A program made the position numbers and the translations under genes. The notes below the pieces were generated by a model that searched no databases, was not told where the DNA came from, and saw only the letters and a program-made list of their open reading frames with translations. Shown here one piece after another: positions 27,216 through 38,270 of a stretch of 64,000 bases of DNA. The first letter of the stretch is position 1; every line of letters starts with the position of its first letter. The DNA comes from Methylotenera sp. (lineage in GTDB: Bacteria; Pseudomonadota; Gammaproteobacteria; Burkholderiales; Methylophilaceae), in NCBI GenBank assembly GCA_017880905.1, contig JADGRO010000022.1:41890-105889 (forward strand), read 5' to 3'.

Positions 27216-29102
27216 CTAGCTTTTGGTTGCAGGTTGCGGCGTGGGTGTTGCCGTGCCGGAACTGCCACCGCTTTGTGGCTTAATAGGTGTTTGACGTGGC
27301 TTAGGCTCGCGCACAGGTTTGCCCGCCATAATGTCGCTAATCTGGTCAGCATCAATGGTTTCATATTCCATCAAGGCCGCGGCCATCGCTTCTACTTTGT
27401 CGCGATTGTCTTCCAACAATTTGCGTGCAATGGCATATTGCTCATCCAAAATACGACGAATTTCTGCATCCACTTTTTGTTGAGTGGCTTCTGAAATGGT
27501 TTTTGAACTCATGCTACCAAAGAACGAATCTTGCTCGTTACCCGCATACACCATGGTACCCAAGCTATCGCTCATGCCGTAACGTGTAACCATATCCCGC
27601 GCAAGTTTAGTCGCGCGGTCGAAGTCATTAGAAGCGCCAGTCGACATTTGATGCATGAAAATTTCTTCGGCAATTCGGCCACCAAAAAGTATAGAAATCT
27701 CTTCCAGCATTTTGTCTTTGTAATTACTAATGCGGTCAAACTCGGGCAACTGCCATGTAAGACCCAATGCCCAACCGCGCGGCATAATCGTTACTTTATG
27801 CACAGGGTCTGCCTTAGGTAGCAATTTAGCCACAACCGCATGGCCAGATTCATGATATGCCGTATTGCGGCGCTCTTCCTCGCGCATCACCATACTCTTA
27901 CGCTCAGGGCCCATATAAATCTTGTCTTTGGCGTCTTCAAAGTCTTCCATGTCCACTGTACGTTTGTTACGACGTGCTGCAAACAAAGCTGCCTCGTTCA
28001 CCAAGTTGGCTAAATCTGCACCGCTAAAACCCGGCGTGCCACGCGCGATAATATCGGCTTTCACATCTGGGTCAATCGGTACTTTACGCATATGCACCAA
28101 TAAAATTTGCTCACGACCTTTAATATCAGGCAAACCAACCATCACTTGCCTATCAAAACGACCTGGGCGCATCAAGGCTTTGTCCAGCACGTCCGCTCTA
28201 TTGGTTGCGGCGATGACAATGACGCCAGAATTGGGTTCAAAGCCATCCATCTCGACTAATAATTGGTTGAGCGTTTGCTCGCGCTCATCGTTACCACCGC
28301 CGGTGCCCGCGCCACGGCTGCGGCCAACAGCGTCAATTTCATCAATAAACACGATGCAAGGTGAGTTTTTCTTAGCGGTTTCGAACATATCGCGTACCCG
28401 CGCAGCGCCCACGCCCACGAACATCTCGACAAAGTCTGAACCTGAAATAGTAAAGAATGGCACTTTTGCTTCGCCCGCAATCGCGCGTGCAAGTAAGGTT
28501 TTACCTGTACCGGGAGGACCAACCAACAATACACCGCGCGGAATGCGGCCGCCAAGCTTTTGAAATTTACCCGGGTCGCGCAGAAATTCGACTAATTCAA
28601 TGACTTCTTCCTTGGCTTCGTCGCAACCGGCTACATCGGCAAATGTGGTTTGATTATTACTTTCATCTAACTGACGCGCTTTGCTTTTCCCGAAAGAAAA
28701 TGGCCCACCACCCTTGCCGCCGCCCTGCATTTGACGCATGAAGAATATCCATACACCGATGAGTAAAATCATCGGAAACCACGACATGAACATTTCTAGC
28801 AGAACTGAACGTTGTTGCTCCGGCTTGGCTTCAACTTTGACGTTGTATTTCATCAAGTCATTTACCATCCATAAATCGCCAGGGGTATAGGTATTAAATT
28901 CTTTACCATCTTGCGTTTTACCGCGCACCACATGACCATCTATTTCCACACTTGCTACACGGCCATCTTTAGCTGCTTGCATAAATTGCGAGTAAGGCAT
29001 GGAAATTTCTGATTTGCTTTTTCCAGAAAATTGATTAAAAACCGTCATCAACACCAGTGCGACGACTAACCAGATTGCAATACTTTTTGCGATATTATTC
29101 AA
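27216..29102 (-). CDS. ftsH: ATP-dependent membrane zinc metalloprotease FtsH
   Basis: A 628-residue inner-membrane AAA+ protease that degrades misassembled membrane proteins and short-lived regulators. Two transmembrane segments (about residues 7-24 and 108-122) flank a periplasmic domain. Walker A GPPGTGKT is at 195-202, and Walker B is in [12 protein letters not shown]. The second region of homology ([10 protein letters not shown]) and the zinc motif HESGH (near 420) follow. The tail is Pro/Thr/Ser-rich. It follows rlmE as in E. coli. Confidence 0.98.
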   Translation of the reverse strand: MNNIAKSIAIWLVVALVLMTVFNQFSGKSKSEISMPYSQFMQAAKDGRVASVEIDGHVVRGKTQDGKEFNTYTPGDLWMVNDLMKYNVKVEAKPEQQRSVLLEMFMSWFPMILLIGVWIFFMRQMQGGGKGGGPFSFGKSKARQLDESNNQTTFADVAGCDEAKEEVIELVEFLRDPGKFQKLGGRIPRGVLLVGPPGTGKTLLARAIAGEAKVPFFTISGSDFVEMFVGVGAARVRDMFETAKKNSPCIVFIDEIDAVGRSRGAGTGGGNDEREQTLNQLLVEMDGFEPNSGVIVIAATNRADVLDKALMRPGRFDRQVMVGLPDIKGREQILLVHMRKVPIDPDVKADIIARGTPGFSGADLANLVNEAALFAARRNKRTVDMEDFEDAKDKIYMGPERKSMVMREEERRNTAYHESGHAVVAKLLPKADPVHKVTIMPRGWALGLTWQLPEFDRISNYKDKMLEEISILFGGRIAEEIFMHQMSTGASNDFDRATKLARDMVTRYGMSDSLGTMVYAGNEQDSFFGSMSSKTISEATQQKVDAEIRRILDEQYAIARKLLEDNRDKVEAMAAALMEYETIDADQISDIMAGKPVREPKPRQTPIKPQSGGSSGTATPTPQPATKS

Positions 29103-29190
29103 TTCCCATTCCTTAATTTAGACAGGGTTTCACTCATTCTATACTTATTTAACGGCATTTTGTGCCATAACTACAGGTAATAAACTATTC

Positions 29191-29808
29191 TTATTTGCGT
29201 TTTAAACCCAACAAATACACTTCACTACTACGGTCGCGCGAGGCTTTTGGCTTGCGTGTCACCACTTTTTCAAATTGTTGCCGCATCATTTTTACAATTT
29301 CATCAAAGCCTGAGCCTATGAAAACTTTGACTAGAAAATTGCCTTGTGGTTTCAGCCATTGCTGACTAAATTCCAACGCCAGCTCGGTTAAATACATAGC
29401 ACCCGCTTGATCCACGTCACTAATGCCACTTATATTGGGTGCCATATCTGCAATTACAAGGTCAACTGGCTTATTATTCAACTTTTCCTCCAGTTGCTTT
29501 AACACGGCCTCATCACGAAAATCGCCTTGAATAAACTCAACATTTGGTATGGCTTGCATATCCAAAATATCCAGCGCGATGATTTTACCTTGACCCTTCA
29601 GGCGCTGCACTGCCACTTGTGACCAACTACCAGGCGCCGCGCCCAAATCTACAATCGTCATGCCCGGCTTGATAAGTTTATCTTTATCGTCAATCTCAAT
29701 CAGCTTGTAAGCCGCGCGGGCTCTATAACCTTCTTTCTGCGCGCGTTTTACAAATTCATCGTTAAGATGCTCTTGCATCCAAGCTTTGCTAGTTCGACTG
29801 GGTTTCAT
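29191..29808 (-). CDS. rlmE: 23S rRNA 2'-O-methyltransferase RlmE
   Basis: A 205-residue SAM-dependent methyltransferase (FtsJ/RrmJ) that 2'-O-methylates U2552 of 23S rRNA. The SAM motif is [16 protein letters not shown] in [11 protein letters not shown] and lysines in the K-D-K-E tetrad (YKLIE, LVKVFIG) are visible. It is divergent from yhbY with a 41-bp gap, a conserved arrangement. Confidence 0.96.
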   Translation of the reverse strand: MKPSRTSKAWMQEHLNDEFVKRAQKEGYRARAAYKLIEIDDKDKLIKPGMTIVDLGAAPGSWSQVAVQRLKGQGKIIALDILDMQAIPNVEFIQGDFRDEAVLKQLEEKLNNKPVDLVIADMAPNISGISDVDQAGAMYLTELALEFSQQWLKPQGNFLVKVFIGSGFDEIVKMMRQQFEKVVTRKPKASRDRSSEVYLLGLKRK

Positions 29809-29849
29809 TTGGCTTCATGTTAAAATGGTGGTTTTGAATATGTAAAGAA

Positions 29850-30161
29850 ATGATCAAATTGAAACCCAAACAAATCAGCTATTTACGCGGCTTAGCACAT
29901 AGTTTAAGCCCTGTTGTGATGATAGGCAACAACGGACTCACTGAAAATGTGATGAAAGAAATTGAGTTGAATTTAAACGCGCATGAGTTGATTAAAATTC
30001 AGGTGGCGGGCGATGACCGCGATGTGCGCAAAGCCATGTATTCGGATATTTGCACCAAAACGAACGCCACTGCCATACATTACATTGGCAGGCAGTTGGT
30101 GATTTATCGCGCCAGTGCCACGGTGAAAGAAAAGGCGAAAATTATTTTCCCTAAACCCTAA
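29850..30161 (+). CDS. yhbY: YhbY-type RNA-binding protein (CRM domain)
   Basis: A 103-residue single CRM (CRS1-YhbY) domain protein associated with ribosome assembly. It has the KQISYLRGLAHSLSPVVMIG opening and the GNNGLTENVMKEIE loop that corresponds to the GXXG RNA-contact motif. It is transcribed divergently from rlmE and its stop overlaps that of the next gene. Confidence 0.94.
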   Translation: MIKLKPKQISYLRGLAHSLSPVVMIGNNGLTENVMKEIELNLNAHELIKIQVAGDDRDVRKAMYSDICTKTNATAIHYIGRQLVIYRASATVKEKAKIIFPKP

Positions 30162-30595
30162 CGTGCTTTTAACACCAAAACAAAGCCCAGCAAGCATTCC
30201 GTCAGATACGCCACACTGGCGATGCCGTGCCATGTATTAAATCTATCCGCAAACATACTATGCATCACATCATTTGGCAAAGCGCTAGTTTTAAGCTGCG
30301 CTAATAATGGCTGAATGCCAAAATGCCCCGCCAGCACTAATAACAACATCACCAACACCGCCCAAAAGAGACTTTGTTTAAATACACCAGTGCCAAAATC
30401 AAACAGACGTTGAATCAGCAAATAAAACGCGCTCGGCATACCAATGTAGCTCACAATGGTAAATAATCTGCCCGCCAAATTGCCAGCGAGTTGTTTATCT
30501 TGCAGGGTATCAAACAGTACATAGGCAGTGAGCCCCGTCATCCATAACGCGCCTACCCATAAGGTAATAACAATCAAATTTAAGCGACCTAGCAT
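30158..30595 (-). CDS. DUF4149 membrane protein
   Basis: A 145-residue protein with four hydrophobic helices (NLIVITLWVGALWMTGLTAY, RLFTIVSYIGMPSAFYLLI, FWAVLVMLLLVLAGHFGI and a C-terminal segment) and short loops. It resembles the DUF4149 family of uncharacterised inner-membrane proteins. It lies 22 bp downstream of greA on the same strand and is probably co-transcribed. The function is unknown. Confidence 0.75.
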   Translation of the reverse strand: MLGRLNLIVITLWVGALWMTGLTAYVLFDTLQDKQLAGNLAGRLFTIVSYIGMPSAFYLLIQRLFDFGTGVFKQSLFWAVLVMLLLVLAGHFGIQPLLAQLKTSALPNDVMHSMFADRFNTWHGIASVAYLTECLLGFVLVLKAR

Positions 30596-30617
30596 ATTAA
30601 TTCACAAGCCATTTTAT

Positions 30618-31100
30618 TTAAATATACAAAACATCAAGCACTTCATATTCTTTAATACCACCTGGTGCCGTTACTTCGGCCACTTCGCCTGCAGATTTTC
30701 CAATAAGTGCACGTGCGATTGGTGAGCCGACAGATATTTTTCCGCCTTTAATGTCAGCTTCATCTTCACCTACAATCTGGTAAGTTTTTTTTTCGCCGGA
30801 ATCTAAATCTTCAATATTCACCGTTGCGCCAAATACCACGCGACCATCAGCGTTTAAAGTGGCTGGGTCAATAATTTGCAAGTTAGATAATTTGGATTCC
30901 AGCTCTGCGATGCGGCCCTCAATAAAGCTTTGCTTTTCTTTGGCAGCTTCATATTCTGCGTTCTCAGACAAATCGCCCTGCGCACGCGCTTCTGCAATTG
31001 CCTGAATAACACTGGGTCTATCGGTGCTACGCAAGCGCTGCAGCTCATCTTTGAGCAATTCAGCACCTTTTATCGTGACCGGAATTTGATTAACTGCCAT
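30618..31100 (-). CDS. greA: Transcription elongation factor GreA
   Basis: A 160-residue factor that rescues backtracked RNA polymerase by stimulating transcript cleavage. The N-terminal coiled coil holds the acidic tip GDLSENAEYEAAKE; the C-terminal FKBP-like domain includes GSPIARALIGKSAGE. The open frame runs back to 31256, but the conserved start MAVNQIPVTIKGAE with an AAGG site places the ATG at 31100. It lies between the carB terminator and the DUF4149 gene. Confidence 0.97.
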   Translation of the reverse strand: MAVNQIPVTIKGAELLKDELQRLRSTDRPSVIQAIAEARAQGDLSENAEYEAAKEKQSFIEGRIAELESKLSNLQIIDPATLNADGRVVFGATVNIEDLDSGEKKTYQIVGEDEADIKGGKISVGSPIARALIGKSAGEVAEVTAPGGIKEYEVLDVLYI

Positions 31101-31121
31101 GCTAAAAACCTTATATAAAAA

Positions 31122-31155
31122 ATAAACCACACTCAACATTGAGCGTGGTTCTAAA
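31122..31155 (-). terminator. Rho-independent terminator of carAB
   Basis: On the minus strand AACCACGCTC-AATGTT-GAGTGTGGTT (10-bp stem with one G-T pair) is followed by TATTTTTTATA. It separates carB from greA, so greA needs its own start or readthrough. Confidence 0.85.
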
Positions 31156-31170
31156 AAATCAAAGTGTATT

Positions 31171-34100
31171 TTAAGATAACTTTTTATGCAAGTCTTGTAT
31201 AGAGTAGACTTCCATTTCCTTCGTTTGCGCCATGCCGATGCAGGCGGCTCTGGCACCCGCCAGGGTTGTGTAGTACGTCACTTTATTTTGTAACGCGCTA
31301 CGACGAATTTCGTAAGAATCTGCCACCGCTTTTTTGTCTTCAGTCACATTGACGATAAAACTGATTTCATCGTTTTTGATCATATCCACCACATGTGGGC
31401 GTCCTTCAGCCACCTTATTCACAGGTATCACCGTTAAGCCGTTTTCGGTCAACGCTCTAGCCGTGCCTTTGGTCGCTACCAGTGTAAAGCCCAGTTTTGC
31501 CAAATCTTGCGCAATATCCACCACTTTTTGGTGGTCTTCATTACGCACACTGATAAACGCACGGCCACCTTTTGGCAGCTTGGCCGAGGCAGCTAATTGT
31601 GATTTGACAAACGCCTCGGCAAAGGTCGCGCCCACACCCATCACCTCCCCTGTCGATTTCATTTCCGGGCCTAAAATCGTATCGACGCCCGGGAATTTGA
31701 TGAATGGAAACACCGCCTCTTTCACCGAATAATACGGTGGAATTACTTCTTTAGTCATGCCTTGCGATTTAAGACTTTGCCCCACCATACAGCGCGCGGC
31801 GATTTTAGCCAATTGCAAGCCACAGGCTTTTGAAACGAATGGCACCGTGCGAGAGGCTCTAGGGTTCACTTCCAGCACATAAACCACGTCTCCCTGAATC
31901 GCGAATTGCACGTTCATCAACCCTTTTACACCCAGCGACTTGGCCATTTGCACGGTTTGTTTGCGCAATTCATCTTGCAATTTTTTGCTCAAACTATACG
32001 GCGGCAACGAGCAGGCTGAATCGCCAGAGTGCACGCCCGCTTGCTCGACGTGCTGCATGATGCCGCCAATGAGCACATCTTCGCCATCAGAAAGCGCGTC
32101 TACGTCAATTTCAATCGCGTCGTTCAAAAATTTATCCAGCAATACCGGCGATTCGTTAGAAACCTTCACCGCTTCACGCATGTAACGCTCGAGCTGGCTT
32201 TGCTCATGCACAATTTCCATAGCGCGGCCACCCAAAACGTAAGAAGGCCGCACCACCAGCGGATAGCCTATTTCTTCTGCCAAACGTATCGCCTCTTCCG
32301 GCGCACGTGCCGTGCGATTGGGCGGTTGTTTCAACCCTAATTTGTGCAGCATTTGCTGAAAGCGTTCGCGGTCTTCTGCACAGTCAATTGCGTCTGGCGT
32401 GGTGCCGATAATCGGCACACCGCCTTTTTCCAAGCCTCTCGCCAATTTGAGCGGCGTCTGACCACCATACTGCACAATCACGCCCACAGGTTTTTCGATA
32501 TGCACGATTTCCAGCACATCTTCTAATGTGACTGGCTCAAAATAAAGACGGTCACTTGTATCATAGTCAGTCGAAACGGTTTCAGGGTTGCAGTTCACCA
32601 TAATCGTTTCATAGCCATCATCACGCATAGCAAACGCGGCATGCACACAGCAGTAATCAAACTCAATACCTTGGCCGATTCTATTCGGCCCGCCGCCCAG
32701 CACCATGATTTTTTTCTTGTTACTTGGTTGCGATTCGCACTCTTCCTCGTAAGTCGAATACATGTACGCCGTATTGGTGGCAAACTCCGCTGCGCAGGTA
32801 TCCACGCGCTTATAAACAGGACGAATATTGTGCGCTTGGCGATATGCGCGCACCGCATGCTGATCGGTATCCAACAGGTTGGCCAGCCTGCGGTCGCTAA
32901 AGCCGCGGCGTTTAAGCTGATACAGCGTGTCTTTGTCCAAATCCGCGATATGCTTGCCTTTCAGCGCATCTTCGCGGTCGATAATATCTTTAATCTGCAC
33001 CAAAAACCATGGGTCAATTTTACTAATGCTAAACACTTGCTCGATACTCATGCCGGTTCTAAACGCGTCAGCCACATACCAAATACGCTCTGGTCCGGGT
33101 TCGCCCATTTCTTTGGTGATTCTATCTACATCGGCGGTAATTTCATCCAAACCATCTACACCCACTTCCAAGCCACGCAAGGCTTTTTGGAAAGATTCCT
33201 GAAACGTACGGCCAATCGCCATCACTTCACCCACAGATTTCATTTGCGTAGTCAGACGAGAGTCCGCTTGCGGGAATTTCTCGAACGCAAAACGCGGCAC
33301 TTTGGTCACCACATAATCAATACTTGGCTCAAAAGAAGCGGGCGTTGCTCCACCGGTAATTTCGTTGCGTAACTCATCTAGCGTATAGCCTACAGCCAAC
33401 TTAGCAGCCACTTTTGCAATGGGGAAACCCGTGGCTTTGGAAGCTAAAGCAGACGAACGCGACACGCGCGGATTCATCTCAATCACAATCATGCGACCAT
33501 CTTCAGGGTTAATAGCAAATTGCACGTTAGAGCCACCGGTATCCACGCCAATCTCGCGCAACACCGCCAGTGAAGCGTTACGCATAATTTGATATTCTTT
33601 GTCAGTGAGTGTTTGTGCGGGTGCCACAGTAATGCTGTCGCCCGTATGCACACCCATCGGGTCGAGATTTTCTATCGAACAAATGATGATGCAGTTATCC
33701 GCCTTATCGCGCACCACTTCCATCTCGAATTCTTTCCAGCCGAGCATCGATTCTTCAATCAGCAACTCATTCGTAGGCGAAGCATCTAAACCGCGTTCGC
33801 AAATGGCAATAAATTCTTCGCGATTATAAGCAATACCGCCGCCGCTACCACCCATAGTGAACGAGGGGCGAATAATGGCTGGGTAACCAATACTAGCCTG
33901 TACTTGCAAGGCTTCTTCCAAACTATGTGCAATAGAAGAACGCGCTGAACCCAAGCCGATTTTTGTCATCGCTTCTTTGAATTTTTGGCGATCTTCTGCT
34001 TTATCAATCGCCTCTTTGCTCGCGCCTATCATGGTCACATTGTATTTTTTCAATACGCCATGCTTATCTAAGTCTAACGCGCAATTCAACGCAGTTTGGC

Positions 34101-34374
34101 CGCCCATGGTAGGCAACAAAGCATCTGGCTTTTCTTTGGCGATAATTTTTTCTACTACTTGCCAAGTAATCGGCTCGATATAGGTCGCATCTGCCATTTC
34201 AGGGTCGGTCATAATGGTGGCAGGGTTAGAGTTCACCAAAATCACACGATAACCTTCTTCGCGCAAAGCTTTGCAGGCTTGCGCACCAGAGTAATCGAAC
34301 TCGCAAGCTTGGCCGATGACAATTGGCCCAGCGCCAATGATGAGTATGGACTTAATATCCGTGCGCTTGCCCAT
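31171..34374 (-). CDS. carB: Carbamoyl-phosphate synthase large subunit
   Basis: A 1067-residue synthase using bicarbonate, ammonia from CarA and two ATP to make carbamoyl phosphate for arginine and pyrimidines. It is made of two homologous ATP-grasp halves. These open with [21 protein letters not shown] near residue 10 and [19 protein letters not shown] near residue 560. A C-terminal allosteric MGS-like domain (residues about 935-1067) binds effectors such as UMP. Its ATG shares a base with the carA stop. Confidence 0.99.
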   Translation of the reverse strand: MGKRTDIKSILIIGAGPIVIGQACEFDYSGAQACKALREEGYRVILVNSNPATIMTDPEMADATYIEPITWQVVEKIIAKEKPDALLPTMGGQTALNCALDLDKHGVLKKYNVTMIGASKEAIDKAEDRQKFKEAMTKIGLGSARSSIAHSLEEALQVQASIGYPAIIRPSFTMGGSGGGIAYNREEFIAICERGLDASPTNELLIEESMLGWKEFEMEVVRDKADNCIIICSIENLDPMGVHTGDSITVAPAQTLTDKEYQIMRNASLAVLREIGVDTGGSNVQFAINPEDGRMIVIEMNPRVSRSSALASKATGFPIAKVAAKLAVGYTLDELRNEITGGATPASFEPSIDYVVTKVPRFAFEKFPQADSRLTTQMKSVGEVMAIGRTFQESFQKALRGLEVGVDGLDEITADVDRITKEMGEPGPERIWYVADAFRTGMSIEQVFSISKIDPWFLVQIKDIIDREDALKGKHIADLDKDTLYQLKRRGFSDRRLANLLDTDQHAVRAYRQAHNIRPVYKRVDTCAAEFATNTAYMYSTYEEECESQPSNKKKIMVLGGGPNRIGQGIEFDYCCVHAAFAMRDDGYETIMVNCNPETVSTDYDTSDRLYFEPVTLEDVLEIVHIEKPVGVIVQYGGQTPLKLARGLEKGGVPIIGTTPDAIDCAEDRERFQQMLHKLGLKQPPNRTARAPEEAIRLAEEIGYPLVVRPSYVLGGRAMEIVHEQSQLERYMREAVKVSNESPVLLDKFLNDAIEIDVDALSDGEDVLIGGIMQHVEQAGVHSGDSACSLPPYSLSKKLQDELRKQTVQMAKSLGVKGLMNVQFAIQGDVVYVLEVNPRASRTVPFVSKACGLQLAKIAARCMVGQSLKSQGMTKEVIPPYYSVKEAVFPFIKFPGVDTILGPEMKSTGEVMGVGATFAEAFVKSQLAASAKLPKGGRAFISVRNEDHQKVVDIAQDLAKLGFTLVATKGTARALTENGLTVIPVNKVAEGRPHVVDMIKNDEISFIVNVTEDKKAVADSYEIRRSALQNKVTYYTTLAGARAACIGMAQTKEMEVYSIQDLHKKLS

Positions 34375-35543
34375 TAACTCGCCTTCCTTTGGTTCATCAT
34401 TTCAATAAACTTATCAAACAGATAACTCATTTCATGCGGGCCAGGGCTGGCTTCCGGGTGACCTTGGAAGCTAAACGCAGGCTTATCGGTACGCGCAATG
34501 CCTTGCAAACTACCATCGAACAATGACACATGCGTGATTTTCACATTGTTAGGTAAGGTATTCGGGTCTGCTGCAAAACCATGGTTTTGGCTGGTAATAT
34601 AAACACGCTTGCTTTCCACATCTTGCACCGGGTGATTAGCGCCATGATGGCCGAATTTCATTTTCATGGTTTTTGCACCGGAAGCTAACGCCAACAATTG
34701 ATGTCCCAAGCAAATGCCGAAGGTTGGGATGCCCATTTCTACCAGCGTTTTGATGGCATCAATGGCATAATCGCAAGGCTCCGGATCGCCAGGGCCGTTG
34801 GATAAAAAGATGCCATCCGGCTTATATTTCAGTGCTTCAACTGCCGTGGCTTGCGCAGGCAATACCGTCACTTTACAGCCGCGTGTGACTAACATTCTGA
34901 GAATGTTGCGCTTTACGCCATAATCAAACGCGACCACATGGAATTTTGAATCTGGTGCTTTTGCGTAGCCCTTGCCTAGCGCCCATTCACCGTCTGTAAA
35001 TTCGTATGATTTTTTGCAGCTCACCACTTTGGCTAAATCCATACCTGCCAAACCAGGAAAAGCCTTGGCGAGTGTTAGCGCTTTGGCCTCACTATTTTTT
35101 TCATTTATGGCATCCCCCGCCATGATGCAGCCCGCTTGTGCGCCTTTTTCTCTTAATAATCGAGTTAATTTGCGTGTATCAATATCGGCAATCGCCACGA
35201 TTTTATTGTCTCGCAGATAATCGCTTAAATTTTGATTGCTACGGAAATTAGACGCTAAAAGCGGCAAATCGCGAATAATCAAACCTGCCGCGTAGATTTT
35301 TCCAGATTCCACATCTTCTGCATTGGTGCCGGTGTTGCCAATGTGCGGATAAGTGAGCGTGACGATTTGTTCGGTGTAAGAAGGGTCAGTGAGAATTTCT
35401 TGGTAGCCGGTCATGCTGGTGTTAAATACCACTTCGCCAACCGCATAATTACTAGAAGAACCAGCCCCAGAAGCGCCGATTGCGATGCCTTTAAAAACAG
35501 TTCCATCTGCTAACACTAACACCGCTGGAATTGTTTTTGACAC
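34374..35543 (-). CDS. carA: Carbamoyl-phosphate synthase small subunit
   Basis: A 389-residue glutamine amidotransferase subunit delivering ammonia to CarB through a tunnel. It has an N-terminal CPSase domain ([18 protein letters not shown]). The class I amidotransferase domain has the nucleophile Cys in [10 protein letters not shown] and His/Glu in [11 protein letters not shown]. An AAGGAGC site precedes the start. The leader upstream holds two stem-loops. Confidence 0.98.
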   Translation of the reverse strand: MSKTIPAVLVLADGTVFKGIAIGASGAGSSSNYAVGEVVFNTSMTGYQEILTDPSYTEQIVTLTYPHIGNTGTNAEDVESGKIYAAGLIIRDLPLLASNFRSNQNLSDYLRDNKIVAIADIDTRKLTRLLREKGAQAGCIMAGDAINEKNSEAKALTLAKAFPGLAGMDLAKVVSCKKSYEFTDGEWALGKGYAKAPDSKFHVVAFDYGVKRNILRMLVTRGCKVTVLPAQATAVEALKYKPDGIFLSNGPGDPEPCDYAIDAIKTLVEMGIPTFGICLGHQLLALASGAKTMKMKFGHHGANHPVQDVESKRVYITSQNHGFAADPNTLPNNVKITHVSLFDGSLQGIARTDKPAFSFQGHPEASPGPHEMSYLFDKFIEMMNQRKAS

Positions 35544-35570
35544 CGCAAAGCTCCTTAATTTTCATTGCGA

Positions 35571-35629
35571 CATATCTATCGAATAGCAGATATGCAAAAC
35601 GGGAGGAGCTTTTTGGACTCTTCCCGTTT
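35571..35629 (-). promoter_or_regulatory. Tandem stem-loops in the carA leader
   Basis: On the carA strand, AAACGGGA...TCCCGTTT (35597-35629, with inner GAG/CTC pairs) is followed by CATATCT...AGATATG (35571-35594) and then the ribosome site. The first stem is followed by only four T. It could be a weak attenuator, an mRNA stabiliser or the end of an upstream transcript. Confidence 0.45.
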
Positions 35630-35745
35630 CAGAATTGACGAATTATAGAGGAAACCGGCTTACATTTCAAGCACGCGCATGCTTCGATTGTGCCATTTTA
35701 CAAAGCATAATTGCGCAACAATCACACCGACAAGTACTGTGAAGA

Positions 35746-35772
35746 AATCAATGGAGCCTGACTCCATTGATT
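35746..35772 (-). terminator. Terminator of the bamE-dapB operon
   Basis: AATCAATGGAG-CCTGA-CTCCATTGATT is a perfect 11-bp stem immediately after the dapB stop codon. The T-run on the minus strand is short (ATTTCTTC), so efficiency is uncertain. Confidence 0.65.
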
Positions 35773-35776
35773 CTTT

Positions 35777-36580
35777 CTACCTCAACCCAAGTACATCACG
35801 CATATCAAACAAACCGGATTTCTTAGCGCCTAAAAATTTGGCGGCGCGTAACGCTCCCAAAGCAAAATTTGCACGACTACTTGCTTTGTGCGTGATTTCT
35901 ACCCGCTCGCCTATACCGGCAAATACCACTGTGTGGTCACCCACCACATCACCGCCACGTAACGTTGCAAAGCCGATTTTACCGACTTCACGCTCACCGG
36001 TGATGCCCTCACGCGCGTAGATGGCACAATCTTTCAAGTCTTGCCCCAAGCCCTGAGCTGCCGCCTCGCCCAAGCACAGTGCGGTGCCTGAAGGTGCATC
36101 TACTTTATGGCGATGGTGCATTTCCACCACTTCAATATCGTAGCCCGTATTAAGTACTTTGGCAGCCCGCTCAACCAGATTAATAAGTAGCGTCACGCCC
36201 ACACTCATATTGGGCGCAAATACGATAGCGATATTTTTGGAAGCTGCTTTAATCTTGGCTTTTTGCTCCACAGTGAAGCCCGTGGTGCCGATAACATGCT
36301 TCACACCCGCTTGTTTGCATGCTTCCAGATACATCAAGCTCGCCTCGGGTTGCGTGAAATCAATCAGCACGTCTGCATCTTTTAGCGCAGCAGTAACGTC
36401 GCTGATAATTTTAACGCCCGTATTTTTGCCAAATTGCTCACCCGCGTCATGGCCAATTTGCGGGCTATCCGCATGGTCTATAGCCGCGTGCAAAGTCAAG
36501 CCTGCATCCGCCAACACGCCTTCTAGCAAGGCATGCCCCATGCGCCCAGTGGCACCAGAAATCACAATTTTAGTTTTCAT
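35777..36580 (-). CDS. dapB: 4-hydroxy-tetrahydrodipicolinate reductase
   Basis: A 267-residue NAD(P)H-dependent reductase of the lysine/diaminopimelate pathway. The nucleotide loop is [16 protein letters not shown], and the catalytic and substrate motif is [20 protein letters not shown]. It starts six bases after the bamE stop, so the pair forms an operon. Confidence 0.98.
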   Translation of the reverse strand: MKTKIVISGATGRMGHALLEGVLADAGLTLHAAIDHADSPQIGHDAGEQFGKNTGVKIISDVTAALKDADVLIDFTQPEASLMYLEACKQAGVKHVIGTTGFTVEQKAKIKAASKNIAIVFAPNMSVGVTLLINLVERAAKVLNTGYDIEVVEMHHRHKVDAPSGTALCLGEAAAQGLGQDLKDCAIYAREGITGEREVGKIGFATLRGGDVVGDHTVVFAGIGERVEITHKASSRANFALGALRAAKFLGAKKSGLFDMRDVLGLR

Positions 36581-36586
36581 ATTAAA

Positions 36587-37690
36587 TTAAAAACCAATCT
36601 TCTCTAACATACGATCAAAAAAACTTGGCTCCGTTTCTACCGGCAACGGTGCTGGCTCGGCTTTTTTGGGCTTAGCTTTATTATCTACCGCAGCTGGCGC
36701 CGTCTCTTTTGGTGCTGCTTCAAGATTTTTCATATCCAAGTTTTTATCCATCCTGAAAATAAACGGTCCATCTTGCGCAGTAGCCGGTCGAACTGGTGGC
36801 GCCGGTGCAATTTTTTCTGGCACTGGTTTTTCAGGCATCGGTAACGGCGCTGGCTTGGTAGGCACTTCTTTTGGTTGCGCTGCAGGCGTCTCAACTTTAA
36901 GCGGTTCTACTTTAACTGGCTCTTCTTTTACTTGTTCTGGCACAGGCGCCTCCACTTTTGGTGTTTCGGCCGCTGGCGCCTCAGCCGCTGGCACTTCAGC
37001 TTCAGGCGCAACCCCACTAATCGGCACGACAAGCACAGAAGGTGCTTCTGGAGAGGGTTCCGAAACATCAGCTGGTGTTTCTGCTTTAGGTAATTCAATT
37101 TTAGGCGATTCTGCTGGCACAGCTTGTTTTACTGCTGGTTTTTCGTCATTTTTCCAGAATTTTAGTTTATCCAACCAACTTTTTTCTTCTTTAGGCGCTG
37201 CAACTTGCGGCTTAGCAGCAGCTTTTTCGTCGCCCTCCCAGAATTTCAATTTATCCAGCCAGCTTTTTTCTTCTTTTGGTCTTGGCTCGATTGATTTGGC
37301 CTCTGTTATCACATTTCCTTCTGGCTCAGTCGCCGCGCCAGGTGTACCTTGCGGCACCACATCTCCACGCACGTGTGTGAGCAACTCTTTATCAAACTCC
37401 AATATCACGCGGCGCTGCTCTATCACTTTGCCCGCTTGCCGCATTTGATAAAAATAATCCCAGCGGTCTTTGTGAAAACTATCCAAAATAAGCGGTGTGC
37501 CCATAATAAAGCGTACTTGCGATTTAGTCATACCGGGTTTTAATTGAAGCAACATTTTTGATGTCACAACGTTACCTTGCTGAATATCCATCTTAAATGG
37601 CTTAATCTTAGGTAGGCTTGCGTCGCAACCTGCGAGTAGCACACAACAAGTAATCAGTAAGGTAAACAACAATTTTAAAATATAGGACAT
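36587..37690 (-). CDS. bamE: BamE-type outer-membrane lipoprotein with long Pro/Glu-rich extension
   Basis: A 367-residue lipoprotein, far longer than typical BamE (roughly 110-180). The lipobox is LLAGC with Cys22. Residues about 35-110 form the SmpA/OmlA fold (GMTKSQVRFIMGTPLILDSF, RWDYFYQMRQ) of the BAM outer-membrane assembly complex. A low-complexity Ala/Pro/Glu/Lys region follows. It has two exact copies of KEEKSWLDKLKFW (139-151 and 167-179) and a related amphipathic ending FFDRMLEKIGF. The tail could span the periplasm or bind another envelope protein. It is divergent from fur, a conserved pairing, and followed by dapB. Confidence 0.9.
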   Translation of the reverse strand: MSYILKLLFTLLITCCVLLAGCDASLPKIKPFKMDIQQGNVVTSKMLLQLKPGMTKSQVRFIMGTPLILDSFHKDRWDYFYQMRQAGKVIEQRRVILEFDKELLTHVRGDVVPQGTPGAATEPEGNVITEAKSIEPRPKEEKSWLDKLKFWEGDEKAAAKPQVAAPKEEKSWLDKLKFWKNDEKPAVKQAVPAESPKIELPKAETPADVSEPSPEAPSVLVVPISGVAPEAEVPAAEAPAAETPKVEAPVPEQVKEEPVKVEPLKVETPAAQPKEVPTKPAPLPMPEKPVPEKIAPAPPVRPATAQDGPFIFRMDKNLDMKNLEAAPKETAPAAVDNKAKPKKAEPAPLPVETEPSFFDRMLEKIGF

Positions 37691-37783
37691 GATTTTGTAG
37701 GCGAATGACAGAATACTGAATTGACGCTAATATACCACGATGGGTTCAACCCTAAAACCATAAATGTCATTTGAGAGCACATT

Positions 37784-38212
37784 ATGATGCACGATCAAAA
37801 AGGTTTAAAGAACGCTGGCCTTAAAGCTACGCTACCTAGATTAAAGATTTTAGAACTATTTGAGAACAGCGCCGAGCGCCATTTATCGGCCGAAGACGTG
37901 TATAAAATCCTAATCACCACCGGCGAAGATGTCGGCTTGGCCACGGTTTATCGCGTACTCACGCAGTTTGAGCAGGCGGGGCTTTTGCTGCGCCACCATT
38001 TTGAAAGCGGTAAGGCGGTGTTTGAGCTCAATGAAGGCAGCCATCACGACCATATTGTGTGCCTGCAATGCGGCCATGTGGAAGAGTTTTGCGATGAAGA
38101 AATTGAAAAGCTGCAGCATAAAGCGGCTAACGAGCGTGGCTTTAATATTCACGAACATTCGCTGTATATTTACGCCGATTGCACCAAAAAACCTTGCCCG
38201 CATAAGAGATAA
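37784..38212 (+). CDS. fur: Ferric uptake regulator Fur
   Basis: A 142-residue iron-responsive repressor. The winged-helix N-terminal half has [31 protein letters not shown] and the recognition helix around [11 protein letters not shown]. The C-terminal half has the regulatory metal site [16 protein letters not shown]. Divergent from bamE across a 93-bp gap. The ATG at 37784 is followed directly by a second ATG; either could be used. Confidence 0.97.
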   Translation: MMHDQKGLKNAGLKATLPRLKILELFENSAERHLSAEDVYKILITTGEDVGLATVYRVLTQFEQAGLLLRHHFESGKAVFELNEGSHHDHIVCLQCGHVEEFCDEEIEKLQHKAANERGFNIHEHSLYIYADCTKKPCPHKR

Positions 38213-38270
38213 AACAATTTAGGTAGTTCGAATTCACAATAAAAACGTTATGCCAGTTTTAAGGGGCGTC

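Noticed and set aside
32641..33372. 243-residue plus-strand frame inside carB
   Set aside because: Lies wholly antisense to the well-conserved carB; a chance frame.
36666..37448. Long plus-strand frame (260 residues) opposite bamE
   Set aside because: Gly/Ser/Thr-rich composition is the mirror of the Pro/Ala/Glu-rich bamE tail; no domain or ribosome site.
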